Origin: an uncultured Planctomycetaceae bacterium
GTDB taxonomy: Bacteria > Planctomycetota > Planctomycetia > Pirellulales > Pirellulaceae
Direction of reading: 5' to 3'
NCBI GenBank assembly: GCA_937862885.1
Contig: CALMEE010000087.1
Location: forward strand, 1-49,679
DNA: 49,679 bases
Part shown: positions 8,751 through 18,100 of the stretch, in pieces
Numbering within the stretch: the stretch's first letter is position 1
Layout of the letters: each line of letters begins with the position of its first letter
The notes under the pieces: model-generated
The model's database searches: none
The model's input: only the letters and a program-made list of their open reading frames with translations
What the model was told of the DNA's origin: nothing
Program-made: the position numbers and the translations under genes

Positions 8751-10247
8751 TTGGCGACTGAAGAGTCAAAACAAGATAACGTCCTAAAGACCATCGGCTT
8801 GTTGATTGGACCGAGCTTATTTGTGCTGATAGCACGTCTTGAGCCGTTTCCATTATCTCCCGAAGCAAACCGCGTTCTAGGAGTGGCCGTTTGGATGTTG
8901 TCATGGTGGATCCTTGAATCGGTTCCGTTAGCAGTAACCGCGTTATTGCCGATGTTGTTATTTCCGTTGCTGGGAGTCATGTCTGCAGAGGATGCTGCAA
9001 AAGGGTATGCAAACCCGATCGTCTATCTGTTTTTCGGCGGTTTCATGTTGGCGTTGGGGTTGGAAGAACATGGCCTGCACAAACGCATTGCACTGATGAT
9101 TATTCGCTTCACGGGTTTTTCCCCAGCGAGATTGATCTTGGGCTTTATGCTTTCGACGGCGTTGCTGAGCATGTGGATCAGCAACACCGCTACAGCCATC
9201 ATGATGTTGCCCATGGCTATCTCGGTGCTTAATTTGATGAGTGACAACGGCAGGCGCCCCCTTAATCAACAGTTTTCGATCGCCTTAATCCTGTCCATTG
9301 CGTATGCAGCCAACATTGGAGGCATGGCCACATTAATTGGCAGCCCCCCGAACCTCGTGATGGCTGCTCAACTGCGAGAGTTTATGGACATCGAAGTTTC
9401 GTTCATGGCATGGTTAATCGTTGCGCTGCCAGTTTCAGCGGTTACATTGATCGCCATCTATTTTCTACTGGTGGCGGTGCTCTATCCCTGTCGTCGAACG
9501 ATTATTCAGAATGTCGAACGGATCTTTGCTGATGAAGAAAAAAAATTGGGCAAGATGGGATTTGCCGAACGAAGCATGTTATTTGTGTTTCTTACGACGG
9601 CTTCACTTTGGGTATTACGTGGCTGGCTGGAATGGTTGTTTCCCAACATCGCTATTTCAGATACGACGATCGCCTTGGCGGCCGCTGTTTCGTTGTTCAT
9701 CGTTCCCGCTCGAATCAAAAACTATCAGCCGCTGTTGGAATGGAAAGCAACCACAAGGTTGCCCTGGGGCATTTTGCTCCTTTTCGGTGGAGGTCTATCG
9801 TTGGCCGGCGCTCTGGGACAAGTGGGCGTGATTGACGCTTTGGGCGACCTGGTTGCGCAACGTGGGGACGGCAGGTTTTGGCTGACCCTCGTTTTGCTGA
9901 CCGCCGTCGCACTTTACCTAACTGAAGTCATGAGCAACGTGGCACTGGTTAGCGTATTTGTGCCCGTCTTATGTGGGATCGCGATCAAGATGGAAATGCA
10001 CCCGCTGTATTTCACGTTTCCGGCAACGCTCGCCAGCAGTTGCGCGTTCATGCTACCGATGGCCACGCCGCCCAACGCAATTGTGTTTTCAACCGGCAAA
10101 CTCACTATCAAGAATATGGTGAACGCCGGATTTTGGTGCAATCTGCTGGCCCTGATCGTCGTCTTGTTATTGACGCAATTATTGCTGCCGCTGGCTTTCG
10201 ACTTATCCGTCGAGAGCGTGCCAAAATTTAATCTCGGGACTCGTTAG
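8751..10247 (+). CDS. SLC13/DASS family sodium:anion symporter
   Basis: A 498-residue integral membrane protein with about eleven hydrophobic helices. It carries the two DASS substrate and sodium-binding motifs: SNT at residues 144-146 (ISNTATAIMMLPMAI) and a related SNV around 395-397 (EVMSNVALVSVF), plus the family signature ATPPNAIVFSTGK near the C-terminus. Members import dicarboxylates, citrate, sulfate or phosphate with sodium. The PPN and SNT pattern fits a dicarboxylate or sulfate transporter, but the substrate cannot be fixed from sequence. The start is uncertain: TTG 8751 has GGAG at a nine-base distance, while TTG 8742 is too close to that site. It converges with fhs. Confidence 0.87.
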   Translation: MATEESKQDNVLKTIGLLIGPSLFVLIARLEPFPLSPEANRVLGVAVWMLSWWILESVPLAVTALLPMLLFPLLGVMSAEDAAKGYANPIVYLFFGGFMLALGLEEHGLHKRIALMIIRFTGFSPARLILGFMLSTALLSMWISNTATAIMMLPMAISVLNLMSDNGRRPLNQQFSIALILSIAYAANIGGMATLIGSPPNLVMAAQLREFMDIEVSFMAWLIVALPVSAVTLIAIYFLLVAVLYPCRRTIIQNVERIFADEEKKLGKMGFAERSMLFVFLTTASLWVLRGWLEWLFPNIAISDTTIALAAAVSLFIVPARIKNYQPLLEWKATTRLPWGILLLFGGGLSLAGALGQVGVIDALGDLVAQRGDGRFWLTLVLLTAVALYLTEVMSNVALVSVFVPVLCGIAIKMEMHPLYFTFPATLASSCAFMLPMATPPNAIVFSTGKLTIKNMVNAGFWCNLLALIVVLLLTQLLLPLAFDLSVESVPKFNLGTR

Positions 10248-10295
10248 TGAGCCTGAAATCGTCACGCAAAGCTATGAGCATTACAGAAACGGTCG

Positions 10296-11966
10296 TTATG
10301 ACAATCCTACGATGTTTCCGTCGTTATCGATATCCATCTTTTCGGCCGCTGGCTCATCTGGGAGTCCTGGCATTCTCATCATGTCTCCTGTAATGGGCAC
10401 GACAAAACCAGCGCCCGCAGCGATTTCAATTTGTCGGACGGTCACTGTAAAGTCTCGCGGTCGGCCAATGATGTTCGGATCATCCGACAATGACTTCTGT
10501 GTCTTGGCAATGCAGACTGCTGAATTTTCTAAGCCCAGATTGCCAATCGTCTTCAAATCGTTCTTCGCTTGTTGCTGGTACTCGACCGTAGCAGCCCCAT
10601 AGATCTTTTTGCAAATCGTTTCGATCTTCTGTTGCACGGGCCAGTTCCAATCGTAGAGTGGTTGGAATTTCGTCGTGCATTGATCCGCCACGCTTCGCAC
10701 AGTGCGTGCAAGGTTTTCTGCACCTTTACCACCCTCGGCCCACACATTCGCCTCGACGGCATCGACTCCCAATTGCCTACAATGCTCAGTGAGCATCTGA
10801 ATTTCCTCATCGGTATCGGTTGTAAAGCGATTGATGGCGACGACGGGTTTTATGTTGAATTGTGCAGCGTTTTCGAGGTGCTTGTCCAGATTGGCAAAAC
10901 CGGCGGCAAGCGCAGCGGAATTCGGTTCGCTGACGCTTTTGAGTGCCGCACCACCATGAAATTTGAGCGCCCGCAAGGTCGCCACAATAACAACCGCGGA
11001 TGGACTCAAGCCTGCAGCTTGGCACTTGATGTCGAGAAATTTCTCGGCTCCCAAATCGAATCCGAAGCCAGCCTCGGTGACGACATAATCGGAAAGACTG
11101 AGCCCCATCCGCGTGGCGATGATCGTATTGGTGCCCTGAGCAATATTCGCAAAGGGACCGCCATGAATTATGGCTGGCGTACCTTCAATCGTCTGCACGA
11201 GATTGGGCTTGATTGCGTCCTTCATCAGCAACGTCATCGCACCCGCTGCATTCAATTCTCGGGCAAACACCGGCTTCTTGTCACGCGTGTAGCCAACGAA
11301 GATATTTCCCAATCGGCGTTTTAGATCGGCCAAGTCATTGGATAGACAAAGAATTGCCATGATCTCCGATGCCGCTGTGATGTCAAAGCCGGTTTCGCGC
11401 GGCACGCCACCAGCAGTCCCACCCAGACCGACGATCACGTTCCGCAATGCACGGTCATTCATATCAAACACCCGCTTCCACGCCACCGTGCGCGAGTCGA
11501 TGCCCAGCGAACGTTTGCGGCTCTGAATCGAATTGTCAATCAGCGCCGCCAACAGGTTATGTGCCTTCTCAACGGCCGCAAAGTCTCCTGTAAAGTGCAG
11601 GTTGATGTCCTCCATCGGCAGGACTTGCGACCATCCACCTCCGGTCGCGCCTCCTTTGATTCCGAACACCGGTCCCAATGACGGTTCTCGCAGCACAACC
11701 GTCGTCGCACATCCGATTCGATTCATCCCTTGGGTCAAACCGACAGACATCGTGGTCTTGCCCTCGCCAGGCGGCGTCGGTGATATCGCAGATACCAATA
11801 TCAACTTGCTGCGTTTAGTGCGTTCCAGATCAATCAAGTCCAATGGCAACTTGGCCTTGTATTTTCCGTACATTTCCAATTGATCGGACTTGACCCCCAA
11901 GCGTTCAGCGATTTCGGGGATAGGACGCAATTTGACTTGACGAGCAATTTCAATATCAGTTGTCAT
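10296..11966 (-). CDS. fhs: Formate-tetrahydrofolate ligase
   Basis: A 556-residue cytoplasmic enzyme, the usual length for the family. It makes 10-formyl-tetrahydrofolate from formate, ATP and tetrahydrofolate, feeding purine and formyl-methionine synthesis and serine/glycine interconversion. The P-loop TPPGEGKTT lies at residues 64-72, and further hallmarks are EPSLGPVFGIKGGATGGG, the LTGDF-like HFTGDFAAVEKAHNLL segment, and GFGFDLGAEKFLDIK. The ATG at 11966 fits the family N-terminus (IEIARQVKLRPI); an upstream GTG at 11990 adds eight residues only. It stands alone between convergent and divergent neighbours. The gene is complete, with no missing motif. Confidence 0.96.
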   Translation of the reverse strand: MTTDIEIARQVKLRPIPEIAERLGVKSDQLEMYGKYKAKLPLDLIDLERTKRSKLILVSAISPTPPGEGKTTMSVGLTQGMNRIGCATTVVLREPSLGPVFGIKGGATGGGWSQVLPMEDINLHFTGDFAAVEKAHNLLAALIDNSIQSRKRSLGIDSRTVAWKRVFDMNDRALRNVIVGLGGTAGGVPRETGFDITAASEIMAILCLSNDLADLKRRLGNIFVGYTRDKKPVFARELNAAGAMTLLMKDAIKPNLVQTIEGTPAIIHGGPFANIAQGTNTIIATRMGLSLSDYVVTEAGFGFDLGAEKFLDIKCQAAGLSPSAVVIVATLRALKFHGGAALKSVSEPNSAALAAGFANLDKHLENAAQFNIKPVVAINRFTTDTDEEIQMLTEHCRQLGVDAVEANVWAEGGKGAENLARTVRSVADQCTTKFQPLYDWNWPVQQKIETICKKIYGAATVEYQQQAKNDLKTIGNLGLENSAVCIAKTQKSLSDDPNIIGRPRDFTVTVRQIEIAAGAGFVVPITGDMMRMPGLPDEPAAEKMDIDNDGNIVGLS

Positions 11967-12455
11967 TTTGGCTTGAGTTTCTGTTATCACGTAACTGGTT
12001 AAATGCGACTGCTTCCGCTCGGGAGCAGAGCGAAAATCAATTAAATCTTAGCCTCTTAACATATCCAGCCCCTCGTTCGCGTCAATCCGTACAATCTCGA
12101 ATGTGTCCCGCAACCTCATATAGCCGAATATCGCCAATTGTTAACGGGATTTTCTTTTACAAGGCCAGTGCCCCAAATAGAACAAAGTGCAATTTGGTAA
12201 GAGACTTGAGGTTTGATTTTTGGTAAACGTTTCTGGTGGGTCGCCTAGTATACCCGAAAGTAATTCCATGATGACACGTGTTGAGTAACGTACAACTGCA
12301 ATCTTAGATCAGCCGACCATTGCCAGCGACATCTTGAGCGTTAAATTCAAGACGGTCTAATCTAGTTACATCATGTAGAGATCAAAGAAACCAATTCAGC
12401 GCATTTTGAACTCGTTACCTCTTCTTCTCATCTGGATCAAATCAAGCTTAAACCC
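11967..12455. other. Divergent spacer without a recognised gene
   Basis: 489 bases between fhs (minus) and the alpha/beta hydrolase (plus). A plus-strand open frame of 88 codons starts inside fhs and has no protein-like pattern. No hairpin, riboswitch core or repeat was recognised. Confidence 0.4.
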
Positions 12456-13253
12456 ATGAATCCCCCACAGCGAAAAACCGCTTGGAAAGTACGCATGAGC
12501 ATAATCATTCTTGTCCTGATCACAGCATACCTAGGTATGTGTACTGGAATGTACTTCCTGCAAAGTCGATTCATTTATTTCCCTACGATTTTGCAGAATC
12601 CTGGGGTGCAACGTTTCGATCTGGTTCGGCCTGACGCCGTCTTGCAGATCGTCACCCACACGCATGACGGTACCAAGGCGGTAATCTATTTTGGGGGCAA
12701 TGCAGAGGACGTTTCGCTCAGCTTACCGGATTACGTGGCGGCTTTTCCGCAAACAGCCATTTATATGCTGTGCTATCGAGGTTATGGTGGTAGCACTGGC
12801 AGCGTGTCTGAGAAGACCATGCATACCGACGCTCAGGCGTTGTACGATAAGGTTAGCAACCTGCACTCAGAAGTCACTGTTATCGGACGCAGCATAGGGA
12901 CGGGAGTTGCCATTCGCTTGGCGGCAAACAATCTTGTCAGCCGCTTGATCTTGATCACGCCGTTTGACAGCTTGGTCAGTTTGGCACAACGTAGCTTTCC
13001 CTACCTTCCAGTGGGATGGCTATTGAAGGAACGCTACGAATCGTACCGCGTGGCTCCCAAAATCCGTGTTCCAACATTGATCTTGGTAGCGGCGGACGAC
13101 GAAATCATTGCCGCGAGACAGGTTCAGCGCTTGGTTGATTCCTTTACCGAAGTTACACCAGCGGTTAAGGTAATTGAGAATGCGGGCCACAATTCAATTT
13201 CCGCGTATCCGGAATTTTGGCGAACAATTTTTCAGTTTGTTGAGTTGCCCTAA
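12456..13253 (+). CDS. Membrane-anchored alpha/beta hydrolase (BEM46/ABHD13-like)
   Basis: A 265-residue protein with an N-terminal transmembrane helix (about residues 14-33) and an alpha/beta-hydrolase domain. The nucleophile elbow is GRSIG with Ser146, the acid is in VAADDE (Asp214 or 215) and the base is His245 in AGHNS, giving a full triad. The oxyanion region is YFGGNAED, and CYRGYGGSTG is the conserved loop that places it with the BEM46/ABHD13 group of serine hydrolases. Substrates are thought to be acyl esters or thioesters; the actual one is unknown. The first ATG (12456) and the one at 12495 both precede the helix. No strong ribosome-binding site is seen. Confidence 0.85.
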   Translation: MNPPQRKTAWKVRMSIIILVLITAYLGMCTGMYFLQSRFIYFPTILQNPGVQRFDLVRPDAVLQIVTHTHDGTKAVIYFGGNAEDVSLSLPDYVAAFPQTAIYMLCYRGYGGSTGSVSEKTMHTDAQALYDKVSNLHSEVTVIGRSIGTGVAIRLAANNLVSRLILITPFDSLVSLAQRSFPYLPVGWLLKERYESYRVAPKIRVPTLILVAADDEIIAARQVQRLVDSFTEVTPAVKVIENAGHNSISAYPEFWRTIFQFVELP

Positions 13254-13363
13254 TCGATCTGTCGCGGATAGATGACTAATCTGGCAGCCAAGGCGATGCC
13301 CGGCTGCGTACTCGTACCTCATCATAGCTCTACGATGGCTAGCTATTGTGGGCAAAACTGATG

Positions 13364-14872
13364 CCTACACATTCGGAACCAACCGCAAGGTCAACATTCC
13401 GAAAGTGGCCCACTTCGAAACTTAATTACAAACACAATAGAACGAGACGTTTTCGTTTGGACCAACCGGCACATTCATTCCTGGTGACTTCAACAAGCCC
13501 ATGGCGGTCGATGCCGCGTTTGGCGTTTCCTGTATTGGCTGAAGAATCGCTGGTGTTGATGGTCACCTGGACCGATTGGTGGTTGTGCAGTCGATATGTA
13601 ACCGAACACGCCGATAGCGCAAAAGCTGCAATGGGGTTGATGGCCTACGTGATGTGGCTAATTCCGTCGCTTTTTGCGGCGGTTGCTATTGGTGCGACAG
13701 CGCTGATCGCGCGTTCTGTAGGTGGGCGACAGTTCGCGCTCGCGCGAGATTACGCTAACCAAGCGATCATGCTAGGCTGGGCGCTGGCCGTTTTGTTGAC
13801 GGCTGGCTTCACCATAGCTGGGGACAGTTTCATCGAAGCGATGAATTTGCAGAACCGTTCCGCGGAATATGCAAAAAATTACCTGTGGATCGTCATCCCC
13901 GTTATTCCGCTGATTATGTTCGAACAAGTGGGATCAGCCTGCTTGCGCGGTGCTGGGGATACCGTGACTGGTTTCCTGGCCAAGCTAGTTGTGGTGATCG
14001 TAAACATCGCGATCAGCATTGCCTTGGTAACTGGTTGGGGTCCATTTCCGGCTTTGGGATGGATTGGACTGGCCATTGGAACCGCCATAGGACATTCGAT
14101 CGGCGGAACAATAATTTTGACGGCTCTGATTTTGAATCGCGCCGGCCTGCGACTCACTTGGCGAGGACTATACCCTAACACCAAACTCTCCAAACAGTTA
14201 TTTTTCATCGGAATGCCTGGTGGATTGGACATGGGGGTATTGTTGGGAAGCCAATTAATCTTTGTGGCGATGGTGAACAGCTTGGGCGACGCAGCCGCAG
14301 CAGCTCATGGATTAGCCGTTCAAATTGAAGCGTGTGCGTATTTGCCGGGTCACGCTTTCCAAGTTGCCGCAGCCACTATGGTGGGACAATATCTCGGGGC
14401 CAAGCAACCGGAACTGGCGAGGAAAGCGGCTTGGGTTTGCTTTCTGGTAGCGTTAGTGATCATGGTAACTGCCAGCACGTCGATGTTCTTCTTCGGAGAT
14501 CAGATGTCCTATTTTTTTACAGGTGACTGGGACGACCCGACAACACATAACGCCGCCAGCTTACTACGAATCGTGGCCTTTGGCATCCCGTTCTTGGCGT
14601 TGCTCATGGTGCTCACCGGTGCCTTGCGAGGCGCGGGTGACACAGCTTGGCCGATGATGTTTACACTGGTTGGTTTCTTGGCAATCCGAATTCCATTGGC
14701 GGCGTTCTTGGCGTACGCTACTTTCACGCTTCCCGTGCTTGGATGGGAAATCACTGGGCTGGGCTGGGGGGTCCAAGGCGCTTGGTACGCCATGGTCTGC
14801 GACCTCTTGGTGCGCTCTTGTCTTGCAGTCGCCCGTTTTCGACAGGGCGGCTGGCAACGCTCGATTCTTTAA
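13364..14872 (+). CDS. MATE family efflux transporter
   Basis: A 502-residue protein with twelve predicted helices in two related halves, the layout of MATE exporters, which expel cationic drugs or metabolites in exchange for sodium or protons. Recognisable features are the first helix with LAFPVLAEESLVLMVTWTD, the loop GATALIARSVGG, the repeated LRGAGDT motif at the end of helix 5 (CLRGAGDTVTGF) and its twin in the second half (ALRGAGDTAWPM). The family fold begins about 50 residues after the chosen ATG at 13364; a TTG at 13346 is also possible, and residues 1-45 look like a polar extension. The gene appears monocistronic. Confidence 0.9.
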   Translation, partial: PTHSEPTARSTFRKWPTSKLNYKHNRTRRFRLDQPAHSFLVTSTSPWRSMPRLAFPVLAEESLVLMVTWTDWWLCSRYVTEHADSAKAAMGLMAYVMWLIPSLFAAVAIGATALIARSVGGRQFALARDYANQAIMLGWALAVLLTAGFTIAGDSFIEAMNLQNRSAEYAKNYLWIVIPVIPLIMFEQVGSACLRGAGDTVTGFLAKLVVVIVNIAISIALVTGWGPFPALGWIGLAIGTAIGHSIGGTIILTALILNRAGLRLTWRGLYPNTKLSKQLFFIGMPGGLDMGVLLGSQLIFVAMVNSLGDAAAAAHGLAVQIEACAYLPGHAFQVAAATMVGQYLGAKQPELARKAAWVCFLVALVIMVTASTSMFFFGDQMSYFFTGDWDDPTTHNAASLLRIVAFGIPFLALLMVLTGALRGAGDTAWPMMFTLVGFLAIRIPLAAFLAYATFTLPVLGWEITGLGWGVQGAWYAMVCDLLVRSCLAVARFRQGGWQRSIL

Positions 14873-15132
14873 TTGTCGCTATTTCTAACGCATACCTACG
14901 ATTTTCGCCGGACGCATGCTGTCCCAGTTACGTGTTTGCCAGTGCAACGGCTTACCATACGTTGATGCTATTGCTTGCGATTTGCTGCTCACGATTGCCA
15001 TTGTTTCGATTCCAGTTTGCGGAGCAGGACAGAACTCCCACTTTTTTTGGCGCGTCCTTCGACCAGTTTTCGCGTTCTCCTAAGTTGGGCGGATTTCCCG
15101 CCGTTTAATAACAGACTCAGGAGACCCCCAAG

Positions 15133-18100
15133 ATGTTTGAGCAAACTTCAATGGCAATAGCTGCGCCAATTCTGTATCCATCGTGCACCAGTCAACCTCA
15201 TCGAGACCACCGGCTCAAAACAAATCTTGCTGTGAGACTACAACATGGGTCAAACTCAATACGTCCTACGAGAGAAAAGGCAGCAGCAATGTCGGAAGCG
15301 CGAGTCGATCGAGCGCAAATCAACCATTTGAGCGTTCGATTGATTTTGGCAGTGGGCCTAGCAGTCGCTTTCATGATCCCGACATCAGTCAACGCCGATG
15401 ATTTTTCGTGGACTGTCGGGAATGGTTCGTTCTATAACGCAGCAAACTGGAATCCGTTCGGCATTCCGACCTTTGGCGATTCGATCCGCATTGGCAATCT
15501 GGTGGGCGTCCAGAACAGTACCGTCACGATGGGTGGCGGAAATCTGTCGCAAAGCTACAGCTATCTCGAAGTCAGCAGCGGCATGACGCTCAATGCAACA
15601 GGAACCCAATTGTCCTCGCCCATGGTTGCTAATATCACGGGCAACAACTCTCGTATACTCATCAGCACCGTTGCCGCCGGTCCCAATCCCTATGATTTTC
15701 AATCGATTCTCCAGGTCGGCACCGGGTCCCGGTTCGAAATCACGAACAACGCCTCCAGTCGCCTGCTGGGCGGTTCACAATCCAGCGGCGATATTCGCGG
15801 TCGCGGTTCCATCCTGATCGACTCGCACATCCCCTTCATCAACAACGGAACGATTCGGCCCGACAATAACGGCGGGCTGGTAATCACACAAGGGAACGGG
15901 ATGGGCACGCTACATGGCATCGATCTGGACGGCACGACAAATAACGGCCATCTCTTCCTGCATCAGCAGTTCAGCGTACTAGAGGTCAACGCCAGCCACC
16001 TGACCGACTCGTTCAGCGGCATGATCAGCTTCATGCCCGGGTCGCTCTTGACGATGAACATCACCGATGGTTGGTCGGCAGATGCCAACAGCCTCATCAC
16101 TGCTAATGGCATCGGTGAACCCAACAACTGGGCCCTGATTGGCGGTAGTCCTTGGACTTTTGGCGGCACGATGAATGTGGGTGGCAACCAAGGTCGCTTG
16201 CGTGTCCTTTCCGATGTCACCTATGCCCCCACCGCATCGGTCAATATCGGATCAACGGATGGCGTGCAAATGACGGGAACGACGACCGTTCAGGGCGGCC
16301 AGTTTTCGATGGGGCAAGGTGCGATTCTGGCGTTTGATGGCGCCACCAACATGCAAGGTGGAACATTCACGACTCATAGCAACGATTTTGCCGATGGCTT
16401 TGTGGCTTTCAACGGCCCGACTAACTGGCGTGGCACGACGACGATCAACGGAGTCGCCCGCCAAAACGGTACCGCGACCGTAAACGCCGCTACCGGCGGT
16501 GTCATCAATGCAAATGTATTTGATATGGATGGTGCGGCCAACAATACGACCTGGAATATCAACAGCAGTCTGGTGGTGAACGCCGATCGGATATCGGCGA
16601 CTCCGGACAATCGCTTTGCGGGTACGATGAATATTGCGGGCGGATTTACTGGCAAGCTGACCATGAACGTGGGCGGGGATGTTGCATCGCGCTGGATCAT
16701 GGCGGGTGAAATGAATCTGGCAGGTCAGGCACTGAGTCCTTTTCCCGTGGATCGATTGGCTGGCTCTGCGGGTCGCGGGGCGGGCGGCGTCCACGTCCAT
16801 CCTCGAGGGCGGGGCACAGCCAACGCCGAGTTCACCGAGAGCAGCAGCCTTAACTTCGCGTCCCCAACATCACTAGTTCAGTTCACCGGAGACACGCGAA
16901 TCGATGGAGCAACCTCGGTCAGCGGAATGGGAACCCTGGAAAATGGAATGGGTGGATCAATGCAGCTGGGGAACGGGCTGATGCTGGGCCAGGCGGGATT
17001 GAATAACCGTGGACTGCTGCAGATTGGCGACTCGCCGGGTGTGATCTCTGTCGATCGATTCGAGAATTTTGATACGGGAATTTGGTTGGTTGAAATTGGC
17101 GGACTGTTGGCCGGAACCGAACACGACTTGATGATCGTCGGCGGCGGGCAAACGTTTCTGGACGGTTTTCTCGAGGTCGATCTGATTGATCTGGGGCTCG
17201 GCAGCGGCCTGTTTATTCCCAGTATCGGGGACACATTCACGATTTTGGCTTCGCTCGGCGGAGTCGATGGAATGTTCTTGAACAATCCCGTAACGACCTT
17301 AGGCCCCCAGCAGTTCCACTGGGATGTGATCTACAATCCGCACGACGTTCAGTTGCAATTGGCGTCGGTCAGCATCCCGGAACCGTCGGCAGCCTTGCTA
17401 ACAACCGTATTCGGTCTAGGTCTGTTGATGCGTCGGAGGAGTCGTAGCAACTGTCACCAGTCGGCGGACGTTGGAAGAGTAAAAAATGCAATACTTTGCG
17501 GAGCCGTAGTCTCGCGCCAAGGGTCCGGCAACAGGAGCTACGGACATGGTACGTGGCTGTGCTCGCTGATTGTTGGCTTGTTGATTCTACACAGCGGAAC
17601 GAACGTTGCATGCGCTCAACCTATCCACTGGGCTTCCGGAAGTGGGAATTGGTGGAACGCAGCTAATTGGACGCCGATTGGGATTCCGGGGCCGGGTAAT
17701 CAAGTTTGGATTGGAAGCATCGCGGGAGTCGAGAATCATGCAATGTTTATTGGACAAGAGACCTCCATCAACTCTTTGGTGATTTCCAATGGCAATCTTT
17801 TGGCAAACTCGCTTGATTGTTGCGGGAATGATGTAGTGGGACATCTGTTGTCGGTTTCGGCGAATACAGCAATCACCAGTGGAGCGGGGATCAACATCTA
17901 CAATAATCCTGGGGCCAATGGTTTTAACACCAATAATTTGACGCTGGTGGGCCAAAACAGTCGTTTCTCAACCTACGGAAGCACAGCGAGAATTAATGGC
18001 ATTCTCAATGTAGGTGAGGGAAGCCGATTGACCGGCACCGGATCAATCGAATTGTTTGGCAACGGCACCACTTTGATCAATGATGGCAGTATTCAACAAG

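Noticed and set aside
10569..11324. 251-codon plus-strand frame opposite fhs
   Set aside because: It is antisense to a complete, unmistakable fhs gene and has no protein-like pattern.
16252..16800. 182-codon minus-strand frame within the double PEP-CTERM gene
   Set aside because: Antisense to a repeat-rich coding region; long chance frames are expected there.
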